NCBI GenBank assembly: GCA_902705825.1
Contig: CACSIL010000001.1
Coordinates: 438,542-473,757 of the forward strand
Direction: 5' to 3'
Source of the DNA: Halioglobus japonicus
GTDB taxonomy: Bacteria > Pseudomonadota > Gammaproteobacteria > Pseudomonadales > Halieaceae
Length of the DNA: 35,216 bases
The notes below the pieces were generated by a model. The model saw only the letters and a program-made list of their open reading frames with translations, made no database searches and was not told the origin of the DNA. Within the stretch, counting starts at the first letter, position 1; each line of letters starts with the position of its first letter. Of this stretch, positions 25,017-32,872 are shown one piece after another. Position numbers and translations under genes: made by a program.

Positions 25017-25632
25017 GGTATTGCGAAGTTAGTTTGTCGACATTGATAGAAGCAGTCCAGAGTCTGCGGCCCTTTGTGGTGCATGGCTATCTGCAAGCGC
25101 GCTGAATACAATGCACCGCCTGATATCGCCTGCTGATCTTGCTACTGCGGAATAGGGGGTAGGCCATCCGCTCTTCCTCTACTACTCGCTCGCGCGTCAT
25201 TTCAATGCCCTGTCCAGCCCTCATAGGGTCATCAAAAAATAATGGAAAATGGTGGTCACAGAAGGATTCGTAACTTCGAACTGACGACTATTGGATGCAA
25301 GGAGAGATCGGGTTCTGAGCGGAGCCTGTCCTTCAGTGAGCTACGTAGTTAGCAGGAAATTCGCAACTAACAGAAAAGACTGTGGCGTAAGCGGTCAAGA
25401 GATTGGCGCGGTTTGATATGGATAGGAGTCTATTGGCGGGGGACAATGTTCACAGGTTGAGTTGGCTGGTCACCTGTATCTATGTGTTGGCATTCTCGGG
25501 CGTTGGGCTGTGAAAATACAGAGCTTGAGTGCAATTTAAGCCGAGAAAGCAGCTCAATGGAATCCCCGCTTGAACCTGAATATATCCCGCAACAACGTAT
25601 AGTTTTATCAGCCTTAACTAGAGGAGCAAGCA
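25017..25632. other. Intergenic region, 616 bp
   Basis: No gene is supported. It contains the second copy of the tRNA-3'-end-like repeat (25242-25280). A GAGGAG RBS at the far right serves the small gene at 25633. Confidence 0.5.
25242..25280 (-). repeat. Direct repeat copy B, tRNA 3'-end-like
   Basis: Bases 25242-25265 match 16469-16492 at 23 of 24 positions. On the minus strand it reads like the end of a tRNA: a variable-arm-like GTCAGTTCGAAG, a damaged T loop (TTACGAATCC), the 3' acceptor TGTGACC, discriminator A and CCA, followed by a T-rich stretch. It resembles tRNA-Tyr 3' halves in outline. The 5' half is missing, so this is a fragment, not a functional tRNA. Confidence 0.6.
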
Positions 25633-25962
25633 ATGCCTTTCATCTGCTCAACATGGATCGATAGCCAAACACCGGATACTGACCCAAATGCAGAACCGTC
25701 TCGTACAGGTGTAGCAAATGACGTTACTGCTATTGAGGTAAAAGATGCAACATATCGGGGTTGCCAACCATTTAGCGGGGTGTTTGAAATGGTAAATCCG
25801 ACGCGTGACCCACGTCAGCATCAAGACGTATTACGTGTGGAAGTTTACTGTTGTTGGCATGGCGTAAAACCGCCAACGACTTTTCCACATCTTAATGTAC
25901 CTGCTGGGAGCTACAAGATACTCAAGAACTACTCTGGCCAAGTTATTCGAAATATTGACTAG
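25633..25962 (+). CDS. Small orphan protein, 109 aa
   Basis: The gene has a strong RBS (GAGGAG, 6 bases before the ATG) and encodes a 109-residue soluble protein with four Cys (Cys5, Cys44 and a CC pair near 74) and no signal peptide or transmembrane helix. Segments such as DVLRVEVYCCWHGVKPP and VPAGSYKILKNYSGQVIRNI suggest a beta-rich fold. I recognise no family. It stands alone in AT-richer DNA between the repeat copy and the TetR gene, which suggests acquisition by transfer. Confidence 0.55.
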   Translation: MPFICSTWIDSQTPDTDPNAEPSRTGVANDVTAIEVKDATYRGCQPFSGVFEMVNPTRDPRQHQDVLRVEVYCCWHGVKPPTTFPHLNVPAGSYKILKNYSGQVIRNID

Positions 25963-26169
25963 AGTGATGTCTTGCGACATAGACATGTTGAAGTTGAGTT
26001 ATCTTGGCATTACCCCCAAACTCAATCTTGAATTATGCAGGTGCCTGTTCGTTGCTCCAGTCTCCCATATTGGTATCCATTGGGCGTGTTAACTCCGATC
26101 CTCGCGATGGCTGAACGGGCCATAGCGCGATGATTGCCGTCATGGGACGTTTTTGAACAAGATTATTTT

Positions 26170-26814
26170 TCAGTTGCGCAGTGCCAATACGCCCCCTGTC
26201 ACAAACATCGCTAAGTCGTCACACAAAGTGTCGAGATCATGAGAGCTGTATTTACCGTCAGACAGGGAATCCAGCCGCTCATTTTCAGTAAACAGGTAAA
26301 TTGTCGCGCCTATCAAGTACTGAAACGCATAGTGAGCCTGTCGGTCTTTCAGACCCGGCAGAATTTCTTTCAGCTGAGCAATCAACTCGAGCGCAAAGGG
26401 GTTAAAGAACTCCGCGGTGATATCCGTGCTGTGCCGCAGGGCTGCCTGCTGGGCGATGAGTCGGCAATAGCTCTTCCAGCCTTCATCTCCCTGGGTGCTG
26501 CGCCGGTACATGGGGTCGATGAACGCGTGAGCGATAGCCCTGACGCCATCCTCGGGAGTTAGATCGGCAAACGTAATCTCATCGAGGGCTGTTTTGCGAT
26601 CCTCGTTTAGTACTGTTGCGCGCCGTGACACCACCGCCAGGAAGAGCTTGCGCTTTGTTTCGAAGTGGTAATTGACGCTGGCCAGGCGAACGTTTGCCTC
26701 ATCCGTAATATCTCGCACCGACACCGCATCAAAGCCGTGTTCAGCAAACATTTTCTCCGCAACATCGAGTAGCTTATCGCGTGTTTTCTTCTTTGGCTGG
26801 CGCTTCGCTGTCAC
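26170..26814 (-). CDS. TetR-family regulator of the cupin-hydrolase operon
   Basis: A TetR-family protein of 214 residues when started at GTG 26814 (VTAKRQPKKKTRDKLLD), which has GGAAGAG just upstream. The longer frame to 26943 would run through the operator region and is unlikely. The helix-turn-helix lies at about 30-57 (VSVRDITDEANVRLASVNYH). The C-terminal half contains AIAHAFIDPMY and a PGLKDRQAHYAFQYLIGA segment, common in TetR regulators of fatty-acid and aromatic catabolism. It is divergent from the cupin-alpha/beta hydrolase pair. Three similar 16-bp palindromes in the gap are its probable operators. Confidence 0.9.
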   Translation of the reverse strand: MTAKRQPKKKTRDKLLDVAEKMFAEHGFDAVSVRDITDEANVRLASVNYHFETKRKLFLAVVSRRATVLNEDRKTALDEITFADLTPEDGVRAIAHAFIDPMYRRSTQGDEGWKSYCRLIAQQAALRHSTDITAEFFNPFALELIAQLKEILPGLKDRQAHYAFQYLIGATIYLFTENERLDSLSDGKYSSHDLDTLCDDLAMFVTGGVLALRN

Positions 26815-26850
26815 TGATCTCTTCCCAAAAACTATGCGACGTACCCGAAT

Positions 26851-26923
26851 TGGAGCGAGCGTTCCAATTTGCTTGACACTAGGGTGGAACGACCGTACCA
26901 TTTTTAATGGAACGATCGTACCA
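26851..26923. promoter_or_regulatory. Three tandem 16-bp palindromic operators
   Basis: TGGAGCGAGCGTTCCA (26851-26866), TGGAACGACCGTACCA (26885-26900) and TGGAACGATCGTACCA (26908-26923) fit one palindrome, TGGAnCGAnCGTnCCA. The second overlaps the spacer and -10 of a plus-strand promoter and the third lies just after it, as expected for repression. Start-to-start spacings are 34 and 23 bp. Confidence 0.75.
26873..26901 (+). promoter_or_regulatory. Sigma-70 promoter of the cupin-hydrolase operon
   Basis: TTGACA (26873-26878) and TACCAT (26896-26901, four of six consensus bases) are separated by 17 bp, the ideal spacing. It points toward the cupin gene. Confidence 0.6.
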
Positions 26924-27013
26924 AAACCCCTAATGCAGATCAACAGGACACGTTAGGCATAGAGGGTTCACGGCCAGTTGTTTCGGGGTCATTCAGTGAT
27001 TGGGGAGAATAGC

Positions 27014-27550
27014 TTGGCAGTACATCAGTTTGTTACAGGGCATGATAGTGAGGGTAATGCGGTATTTTTAACGGACACAGAGGTGGCCCCGGTAGAGGTG
27101 TCGATGATACCCGGGTACAAAACCTATGAGCTCTGGTCGACTGAGGGGGAGAGATCAGTGCCACATGAAGGCCCGTTGCCGGGTGTTCCGGGCTATTTCC
27201 CTGGACGCGATGGCTCGGTATTCAGAATGATAGTGCTACCCCCAATGCAGGATGGCAGTACAGACGTGGTGGTATCTGAAGCGGCTCTGAATGAAATCGA
27301 CCAGAAGCTGCCGGGGTTCGTCGAACATCTGGAACTCGATAACCCCGGGATGCATACAACGGACTCAGTGGACTACGGTATTGTTATCAGTGGTGAGGTT
27401 TTTCTGGAACTGGACAATGGCGAGGAACGCCTGCTGACTGCGGGGGATTGTGTTGTCCAGAACGGCACACGTCATGCCTGGAGAAATCGATCTGACCAAC
27501 CCGTCACCATGGCATTCGTTCTGTTGGGTGCGAACAGAACAAACGCATAG
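27014..27550 (+). CDS. Cupin-domain protein
   Basis: A 178-residue protein with a C-terminal cupin barrel. The first cupin motif lies around PGMHTTDSVDYGIVISGEV and the second around GDCVVQNGTRHAWRN. The metal ligands are reduced compared with textbook cupins. The start is uncertain: TTG 27014 has GGGGAG six bases upstream and gives AVHQFVTGHDSEGNAVF, matching a common family N-terminus (VTGHDxxGxAVF). GTG 26996 and TTG 26978 are in frame upstream. It is the first gene of a two-gene operon with the hydrolase that begins 30 bp later, controlled by the divergent TetR. It may handle an aromatic or 2-oxo substrate; its role is inferred only from context. Confidence 0.82.
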   Translation: MAVHQFVTGHDSEGNAVFLTDTEVAPVEVSMIPGYKTYELWSTEGERSVPHEGPLPGVPGYFPGRDGSVFRMIVLPPMQDGSTDVVVSEAALNEIDQKLPGFVEHLELDNPGMHTTDSVDYGIVISGEVFLELDNGEERLLTAGDCVVQNGTRHAWRNRSDQPVTMAFVLLGANRTNA

Positions 27551-27580
27551 TGAGAACAGACTACCTGAGGCACGCACCGT

Positions 27581-28732
27581 ATGTACCGTGAAATCGTTGG
27601 TTACCGGAACTTTCATCCGGATACAAATTTCAACTTCCAGCTGAATCGATGGCTGCCTTTCCTGTCCGAAGAGGAGGTTAGGCAGGCTGCCTCCGAAATT
27701 TCTGACTTTGACGACTGGAAGCGGGTTATGTGGCAACGCGCCGAATTGGCCGAAGCCCAAAACCGGTTTTCTGAAGCAGCGTTCCTTTACCGGGCCGCCG
27801 AATTCTTTCTGCTGTCTGCTGATCCCGACAAAAGCATTGCCTACGACAAGTTTCTGGCGCTGTACGAAAAAGCAGATTGGGAATTGGATTGTCGGCGTGA
27901 GGAAGTGCCCTACGAAGGCGCCTGGTTGCCAGCCTATGTCGTCGAGCCAGAAGGGCCGTTCATAGATACCTTGGTAGTGCATGGCGGCTTTGATTCTTTT
28001 GCGCAGGAGCTGATACATCAGGTCGCTTCATATGCTCGTCACGGCTTTCGAATCATTCTATTCGAGGGGCCGGGCCAAGGTTATCCCTTAAAAGTACTGG
28101 GCATGAAAATGACCCCTGACTGGCACAAGCCCGTGGGGGCAGTACTGGATCACTTCAAGCTCGAGGAGTGCTCATTGCTTGGAATATCTCTAGGGGGATG
28201 CCTGGCGACGCGTGCAGCGGCTAAGGAGCGCCGCGTAAAAAGAGTCATAGCGGATGATGTGCTGGAAGATTTTTTCGGTTGTCTCGCCAATCGATTAGGG
28301 CCGCCGAAAGCAAAAATTCTGCAGTACCTACTTAACTGGGGAGCACGAAATCTGGTGAATCGTGCTTTGGTAAAAGCCGCCAAAGCCGAACCATTGACGG
28401 GCTGGGCCATAGACCACGGCATGCATGTCAGTGGGGCAAACGACCCTTACGAGTATTTTCAGTGGGCCAGAACGATGAACACCCGGGAGATCTCTCGCGA
28501 GCTTGAACAGGACTATCTTCTGCTGGGTGCACAGGACGATCACCTCGTACCACTGGCCCAGTTCTACAGCCAGGCCCGCACGCTGTGTAATGTACGGTCC
28601 TTCACCAGTCGACTGTTCACAAAAGCTGAAAACGCAAGCAGCCATTGCCATGTCGGCAACCAGGGGCTGGCGCAAAGCATCATGCTTGGGTGGCTGAAGG
28701 GTGCGTTGGAAAAACAGACTGCCTACTCGTAA
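27581..28732 (+). CDS. Alpha/beta hydrolase, FrsA/C-C hydrolase-like
   Basis: A 383-residue alpha/beta hydrolase with a long helical N-terminal cap (residues 1 to about 105) before the core. The oxyanion region is VVHGGFDSF (132-140), followed by LFEGPGQGYPL (160-170). The nucleophile elbow is GISLGG (Ser203). A candidate acid is D319 or D320 in GAQDDHLVP and the His is in NASSHCHVGN (355 or 357). The architecture and EGPGQG match the FrsA-like group that includes 2,6-dihydroxypseudooxynicotine hydrolase, a C-C bond-cleaving enzyme. It is second in an operon with a cupin protein. C-C hydrolysis of a ring-derived diketone is a reasonable guess, not shown. Confidence 0.88.
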   Translation: MYREIVGYRNFHPDTNFNFQLNRWLPFLSEEEVRQAASEISDFDDWKRVMWQRAELAEAQNRFSEAAFLYRAAEFFLLSADPDKSIAYDKFLALYEKADWELDCRREEVPYEGAWLPAYVVEPEGPFIDTLVVHGGFDSFAQELIHQVASYARHGFRIILFEGPGQGYPLKVLGMKMTPDWHKPVGAVLDHFKLEECSLLGISLGGCLATRAAAKERRVKRVIADDVLEDFFGCLANRLGPPKAKILQYLLNWGARNLVNRALVKAAKAEPLTGWAIDHGMHVSGANDPYEYFQWARTMNTREISRELEQDYLLLGAQDDHLVPLAQFYSQARTLCNVRSFTSRLFTKAENASSHCHVGNQGLAQSIMLGWLKGALEKQTAYS

Positions 28733-29100
28733 ATGGGGACTACGCAAGTGCAAGTAGATGTTGCAGGTGCAGAGAATTGGGAATACCGATGCAGCAATAC
28801 CGAATCTGCCAACTCTTGCCCCGTTCTGCACAGATACACATCCTTTTCGCAGGCATTGTAGAAACGGATATTGCTCTCATCAGTGGCGATCAGGCCACCT
28901 CAGGTCTTGTCGCACTTGTAGCCCCAGGAGCAATTACGAATGCGAGAGGCTCTTTTGGACTCCTGTGCGATACTTTTAGTCATAGCAGATATCCCGTACT
29001 GTATGTGCTCTAAGATAATCCAAACTCTGCGTCCCATCACCCCACTAAGGCACCGCCAAGAATAGGGTAGAATGCCAATTTTCTTCAGGATATACAGACT
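28733..29100. other. Intergenic region with decayed zinc-ribbon-like gene
   Basis: It holds the minus-strand remnant at 28795-28983. Nothing else is supported. Confidence 0.5.
28795..28983 (-). pseudogene. Decayed small zinc-ribbon-like protein, copy 1
   Basis: From ATG 28983 on the minus strand the frame reads SRIRNCSWGYKCDKT, then a TGA (28902-28900), then GGLIATDESNIRFYNACEKD and VYLCRTGQELADS. The pattern WxC...W..L..TD..xIRFCxxC...VYLC matches a small Cys-rich protein family. The in-frame TGA stands where related proteins have Trp (TGG). A diverged sister copy lies at 34517-34729. Confidence 0.6.
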
Positions 29101-29547
29101 GTGAATAGCCCAGAAAAGAACGCATTGCCCTTTAGCGAAATCGTCAAGATTAGGTTTCGAGACATGGATGCTCAGGGACACCTCTATTTTGCCAACTACA
29201 TGGTTTACGCAGACGAGGTGCTGGGCGCATATATGGAACAACTTGGGCTTGATGCTTTAAGCCCACACAAAGCGCCCTGCCTGATCTTTACCGTCAACAT
29301 TCGCTGCGAGTACCTGAGCGAGATAGCGGGCAATGGCGAGGTTAAAGTCTGTGTGGGCTACGCTCGTCTGGGAAATTCAAGTGCCGATGCCGTGTTCGAG
29401 ATTTACAATAATGCCAGTGGCGTGCTGTTGGCCAAGGGCGGGTTAACGCAGGTCTTCGTCGACCACGAGTCACGAAAATCAATGCCCATTCCGCCCTTAT
29501 TCAAAGCGGGCATCGTTGAGCAGCAGCCAGAACTTGGTGATAACTAA
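29101..29547 (+). CDS. Hotdog-fold acyl-CoA thioesterase (4HBT type)
   Basis: A 148-residue hotdog thioesterase resembling 4-hydroxybenzoyl-CoA thioesterase/YbgC proteins. The signature FRDMDAQGHLYFANYMVYADE (residues about 19-39) contains the Asp and GH of the active region. Such enzymes hydrolyse acyl- or aroyl-CoA in the cytosol. The first codon is GTG at 29101, with AGGA about 10 bases upstream. It is a single gene converging on the FAH gene at 29650. Release of an acid from CoA would fit the surrounding aromatic-catabolic genes. Confidence 0.88.
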   Translation: MNSPEKNALPFSEIVKIRFRDMDAQGHLYFANYMVYADEVLGAYMEQLGLDALSPHKAPCLIFTVNIRCEYLSEIAGNGEVKVCVGYARLGNSSADAVFEIYNNASGVLLAKGGLTQVFVDHESRKSMPIPPLFKAGIVEQQPELGDN

Positions 29548-29649
29548 CGCCCCTGGCTGTAGCGTCAATTTAGGTCGTGGAAAATTGGAGGACGAGGGGG
29601 CCAGGGATACGAAACCTCAAATCAACCCCGCAGTCTCAAAGATTCCACG

Positions 29650-30531
29650 CTAACGCACCACCTCATTGCGAATGCTGCCAATGCCCTCGGCAGACATTTC
29701 CACCACATCCCCGGCTTGCAGGAATTTCCCCTGAAAGAAACCGACGCCGGCAGGCGAGCCGGTCAACACCACATCGCCTGGAAACAGGGTGAAGTAGCGT
29801 GATATCTCGGCGATAGCGCTGGCAATGTCGTGCACCATACCGGTGGTCCGCTCAGATTGGCGCAGTTCTCCGTTTACCCTGGCTTCTATCAACAGATCAA
29901 GCGGTAGGGAAAACTCATCGCGTGTAACCAGGCAGGGGCCCAGTGGTTTGAAGCTGTCCAGTCCCTTGGCATGGCCGAACTCAAAGACCTGGCTGTTCAT
30001 GGCTTTGGCTTGTAGATCGCGAGCGGAGACATCATTGGAAAGTGTCAATCCGGCGATGTGATTCCAAGCGGTATCGGCGCTCAAATCCTTGCCACCGATA
30101 CCAATGACCACGGCCAGCTCGACTTCATAGTCGACCTGGTCCGGTGCGATTTCTGGAAGACGTATTGGGTCGAAGGGGCCACTGATAGCGCTTGAGGGCA
30201 CACCAAAGAAGGACGGGGTTACCTTCAGGGCCTGGATATCTTCATCGCCACCATCGGGGTTCAACACTTTCATGATTTGCGCCACTTCATCATCCAGGTG
30301 GCTGTGGTAATTGGCGGCCATGCAGTAAACCTTTGACGGCCGCATAACCGGTGCCAACAGGGTTGCATCTATGAGATTGATGTTGCCGGTTGTGGTCGCC
30401 GTGGCCACTGAATTCAATTCGGGATCGGCCGCGAGCAGGGCGCCGATATCCGTGTAGGGCAGGTCGAGTAAGGCCAGTGTGGTGTCATCCAGTGCTTTTG
30501 CAATACCGACATCGGTGGTGTAGAGGCGCAT
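29650..30531 (-). CDS. FAH family hydrolase/hydratase of the ring-cleavage operon
   Basis: A 293-residue member of the fumarylacetoacetate hydrolase superfamily. Metal ligands E136 and E138 lie in DYEVELAVVIG and the Asp in SNDVSARD (D167); NYHSH is at 74-78, and GSPAGVG lies near the C-terminus as in catalytically normal family members. The start at 30531 (MRLYTTDVGIA) follows AGGAAA; the longer frame to 30669 would overlap the upstream gene. It is the last gene of the VOC-TetR-FAD monooxygenase-FAH operon, 28 bp after the monooxygenase stop. It probably hydrolyses or hydrates the ring-opened product. Confidence 0.9.
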   Translation of the reverse strand: MRLYTTDVGIAKALDDTTLALLDLPYTDIGALLAADPELNSVATATTTGNINLIDATLLAPVMRPSKVYCMAANYHSHLDDEVAQIMKVLNPDGGDEDIQALKVTPSFFGVPSSAISGPFDPIRLPEIAPDQVDYEVELAVVIGIGGKDLSADTAWNHIAGLTLSNDVSARDLQAKAMNSQVFEFGHAKGLDSFKPLGPCLVTRDEFSLPLDLLIEARVNGELRQSERTTGMVHDIASAIAEISRYFTLFPGDVVLTGSPAGVGFFQGKFLQAGDVVEMSAEGIGSIRNEVVR

Positions 30532-30559
30532 GGGTAATTTCCTGTTATTGTGAAAAGCG

Positions 30560-32275
30560 TTATTGCCGGTTGGCGACGTGTGCGTCGGGGCGAACCAGAA
30601 TCCAGCCCCCCGGCTGTAGGTTGAATGCCGCCGCCAGAGCAGCCGTGCTGTCTGTATCCTGAATATCAAACGTAGTGCAGGGCAGACCGAAGGTCATTGT
30701 GCTGGTGGGTGCAAAATCTGTTGGTCCGTTGACGAACAGGGTATAGGCGCCATAGGTAACCAGATCCAGTGTCGACAGCGTTTTGCCCTGTTGTGCAATT
30801 TCCACGTGGGGCAGGCGAGCGCCAGCCGCAGCGGTGGGGGTATAATCGCGTACAGTGTTCTCCGGTGTACTGCGGGCCTGTTCATCAACAGCGCACCCCT
30901 GTCGGTAGACGTACCCCAACTCGGCTCCCAGCATGTCGAAATGTTCCGCCTGATTGTCGATTGCCGATTGAACCCGTCTTCGCAGCGCGTCACCTGCCGG
31001 TGTATCGGCGTAGGCTGCTTGCACTTTGCGTACGACAGGGCGGGTCAGTCGTTGGAGCACGGCATCGACCAAAGGTTTTGGCAGGAACCTGAACAACAAT
31101 GAGGAACGCAGGCGAGCGGGTATATGGGCTTTGCCTGCATCAAGACCCAGTACATCGGTCACTTCGGTCATTTTCTGAAAATTCTGTGTGCTGGTATCGC
31201 AGTAATGTTGCGCAACGGGTTTGCGCTCTGCCTCGTAACTTGCCAGTAGTTCTGCAGGTGCACCGTGTTGCAGGTGAGCGGCAATCTTCCAGATCAGATT
31301 GTGGACATCGCCGGCGCCCGAATTGAGACCCAGGCCGCCGGTGGGCGGAAAACGATGGGCAGAATCGCCAATCAGGAATACGTTGTCGCTGGAGAAGCGT
31401 TCTGCAACTTGCGCGGTCATTTGCCAGGTACCTTTGAAGGCTACTTTGACCGGCACATCCGGACCGAACAGCTCTCTCAGTATGGCTTCGCAGCGCTCGT
31501 CATCGTAATCGTCGATCGATTCAAAGGGTTCAAACACAGGCCTCATATAAACCGTCAACCGTTTGGGGTCGTGCACTATCAGAATGCCCGGAGTGTTCGG
31601 GCTGAGGCACCAATAAAGCAGGGAATGTTGTTGCGCGGCCAGCGCGGACAGATCCACCTCGCAGCTGATATTCAAGAAGGTGGCAAGCGCTTCCTGCCTG
31701 ATTTTAGTGATTCCCAAACTGCGGGCAATACCGCTTGCGGCGCCATCTGCAGCGAGAATAAAGTCTGCGGTGATTTCATAAGCGTCGCCTTTTTCATCAA
31801 GCACGCGCGCTCTGTGAGTATCGCCCTCGATAAATTCCTGCCAGCTGTGGCCGTAACGAACCACTTGATCTGCGGTGCGCTCGCCCAGCGCACGCTCGAA
31901 TAAATTCTGCGAGATATTGGTGATATGTTCAGGGGAAGCGGCGAACCGTTTGGTCTGGCGCTCTTCGTCTCCCATAAACGGAAATTTCCCAATAGCCTTA
32001 TTGCGCGGGCCGGTTACCCAGCTGACAAATTCGGCTTCATCGTGCTTGTTGAGGGCGTAAAAATCTGCCGTGTTGATGCCGGCACAGCGCAGGATTTCCA
32101 TAGTTCGTGTATTGATGACGTGAGCTGCAGGTGCGGGCTGTGGGCCGGAGCGTCGTTCGATAAGGGTGTGATCAATTTCCAGGCGCGATAGAAGGATCGA
32201 GGTGAGCAGCCCCGCCGGTCCGCCCCCGACAATCAACACTGAGGTGTGTTGCGGATTACCGTTGCGGGCGTTCAC
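30560..32275 (-). CDS. FAD-dependent aromatic monooxygenase (MhpA/PheA type)
   Basis: A 571-residue single-component flavoprotein hydroxylase. It has FAD loop GGGPAG (17-22), the DG motif at 177-178 in FILAADGAASG, and GDSAHRFPPTGGLGLNSG (303-320) binding the FAD pyrophosphate. The C-terminal thioredoxin-like extension (about 410-571) is typical of phenol-hydroxylase-like members. Such enzymes ortho-hydroxylate phenolic compounds with NAD(P)H and O2, creating a catechol for ring cleavage. The GTG start overlaps the TetR stop by 4 bases (GTGA), implying translational coupling. Second-to-last gene of the operon. Confidence 0.92.
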   Translation of the reverse strand: MNARNGNPQHTSVLIVGGGPAGLLTSILLSRLEIDHTLIERRSGPQPAPAAHVINTRTMEILRCAGINTADFYALNKHDEAEFVSWVTGPRNKAIGKFPFMGDEERQTKRFAASPEHITNISQNLFERALGERTADQVVRYGHSWQEFIEGDTHRARVLDEKGDAYEITADFILAADGAASGIARSLGITKIRQEALATFLNISCEVDLSALAAQQHSLLYWCLSPNTPGILIVHDPKRLTVYMRPVFEPFESIDDYDDERCEAILRELFGPDVPVKVAFKGTWQMTAQVAERFSSDNVFLIGDSAHRFPPTGGLGLNSGAGDVHNLIWKIAAHLQHGAPAELLASYEAERKPVAQHYCDTSTQNFQKMTEVTDVLGLDAGKAHIPARLRSSLLFRFLPKPLVDAVLQRLTRPVVRKVQAAYADTPAGDALRRRVQSAIDNQAEHFDMLGAELGYVYRQGCAVDEQARSTPENTVRDYTPTAAAGARLPHVEIAQQGKTLSTLDLVTYGAYTLFVNGPTDFAPTSTMTFGLPCTTFDIQDTDSTAALAAAFNLQPGGWILVRPDAHVANRQ

Positions 32276-32856
32276 CGACAGCGCCCCTCAATCAGGTAAA
32301 CCAGCATATTGGTGAATCTCTCCTCGGAGACTTCTTCCGATCCATTCTCAACGCTCAACAGCCAGCCCTGGAAGGCAAGGCGGCAAACGGACTCAAGTGC
32401 CTCAACGTCCTCGCAATCAAGGTGATTACTGTGCACAGCGTCCAACAGGCCCGTGATAGCAAGTTGCCGGATACGGTCACGCGCCAGCTTGGCGCGTTCG
32501 TGCAGCCGGTGATCGACGACATGCGGATCGAAGGTGATAATTTTGCGCATGAAAGGATCATTGTTCAGGGCTTTGTGAATGATGGAGAGAATATGTGCAA
32601 GTGCGGCTACCGGCTCGCCGTCCTGTTCTGTTGCCGCGAGTACCTTCGCTTCAATCAAGCTGAGGCGGTGGTCTATCGACTGCAGCAGCAGATCATTCTT
32701 GTCGGAGAAGTAACTGTAAATTGTTGACGTAGAGACCTGGGCTTCGTCGGCCAGAAAGCGAATAGACGTCTTGCCAAAACCTCGTTGCGAAAAGAGTACT
32801 GCAGCGGAATCCAGTATTTGGTTTCGCTTTCTGTTGTCGTGGCTGGGCGTTGTCAT
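32272..32856 (-). CDS. TetR-family regulator within the ring-cleavage operon
   Basis: A 194-residue TetR-family regulator. Helix-turn-helix is at about 30-52 (TSIRFLADEAQVSTSTIYSYF). The start at 32856 (MTTPSHDN) follows the VOC stop by 16 bp; a TTG at 32880 overlapping the VOC gene is possible but has no RBS. It sits between the dioxygenase-like gene and the monooxygenase, so it is co-transcribed with the enzymes and its level should respond to its own control. The 10-bp inverted repeat at 33489-33520, ahead of the operon, is the candidate operator. Confidence 0.9.
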   Translation of the reverse strand: MTTPSHDNRKRNQILDSAAVLFSQRGFGKTSIRFLADEAQVSTSTIYSYFSDKNDLLLQSIDHRLSLIEAKVLAATEQDGEPVAALAHILSIIHKALNNDPFMRKIITFDPHVVDHRLHERAKLARDRIRQLAITGLLDAVHSNHLDCEDVEALESVCRLAFQGWLLSVENGSEEVSEERFTNMLVYLIEGRCR

Positions 32857-32872
32857 GACCTGGTCTTCACTT

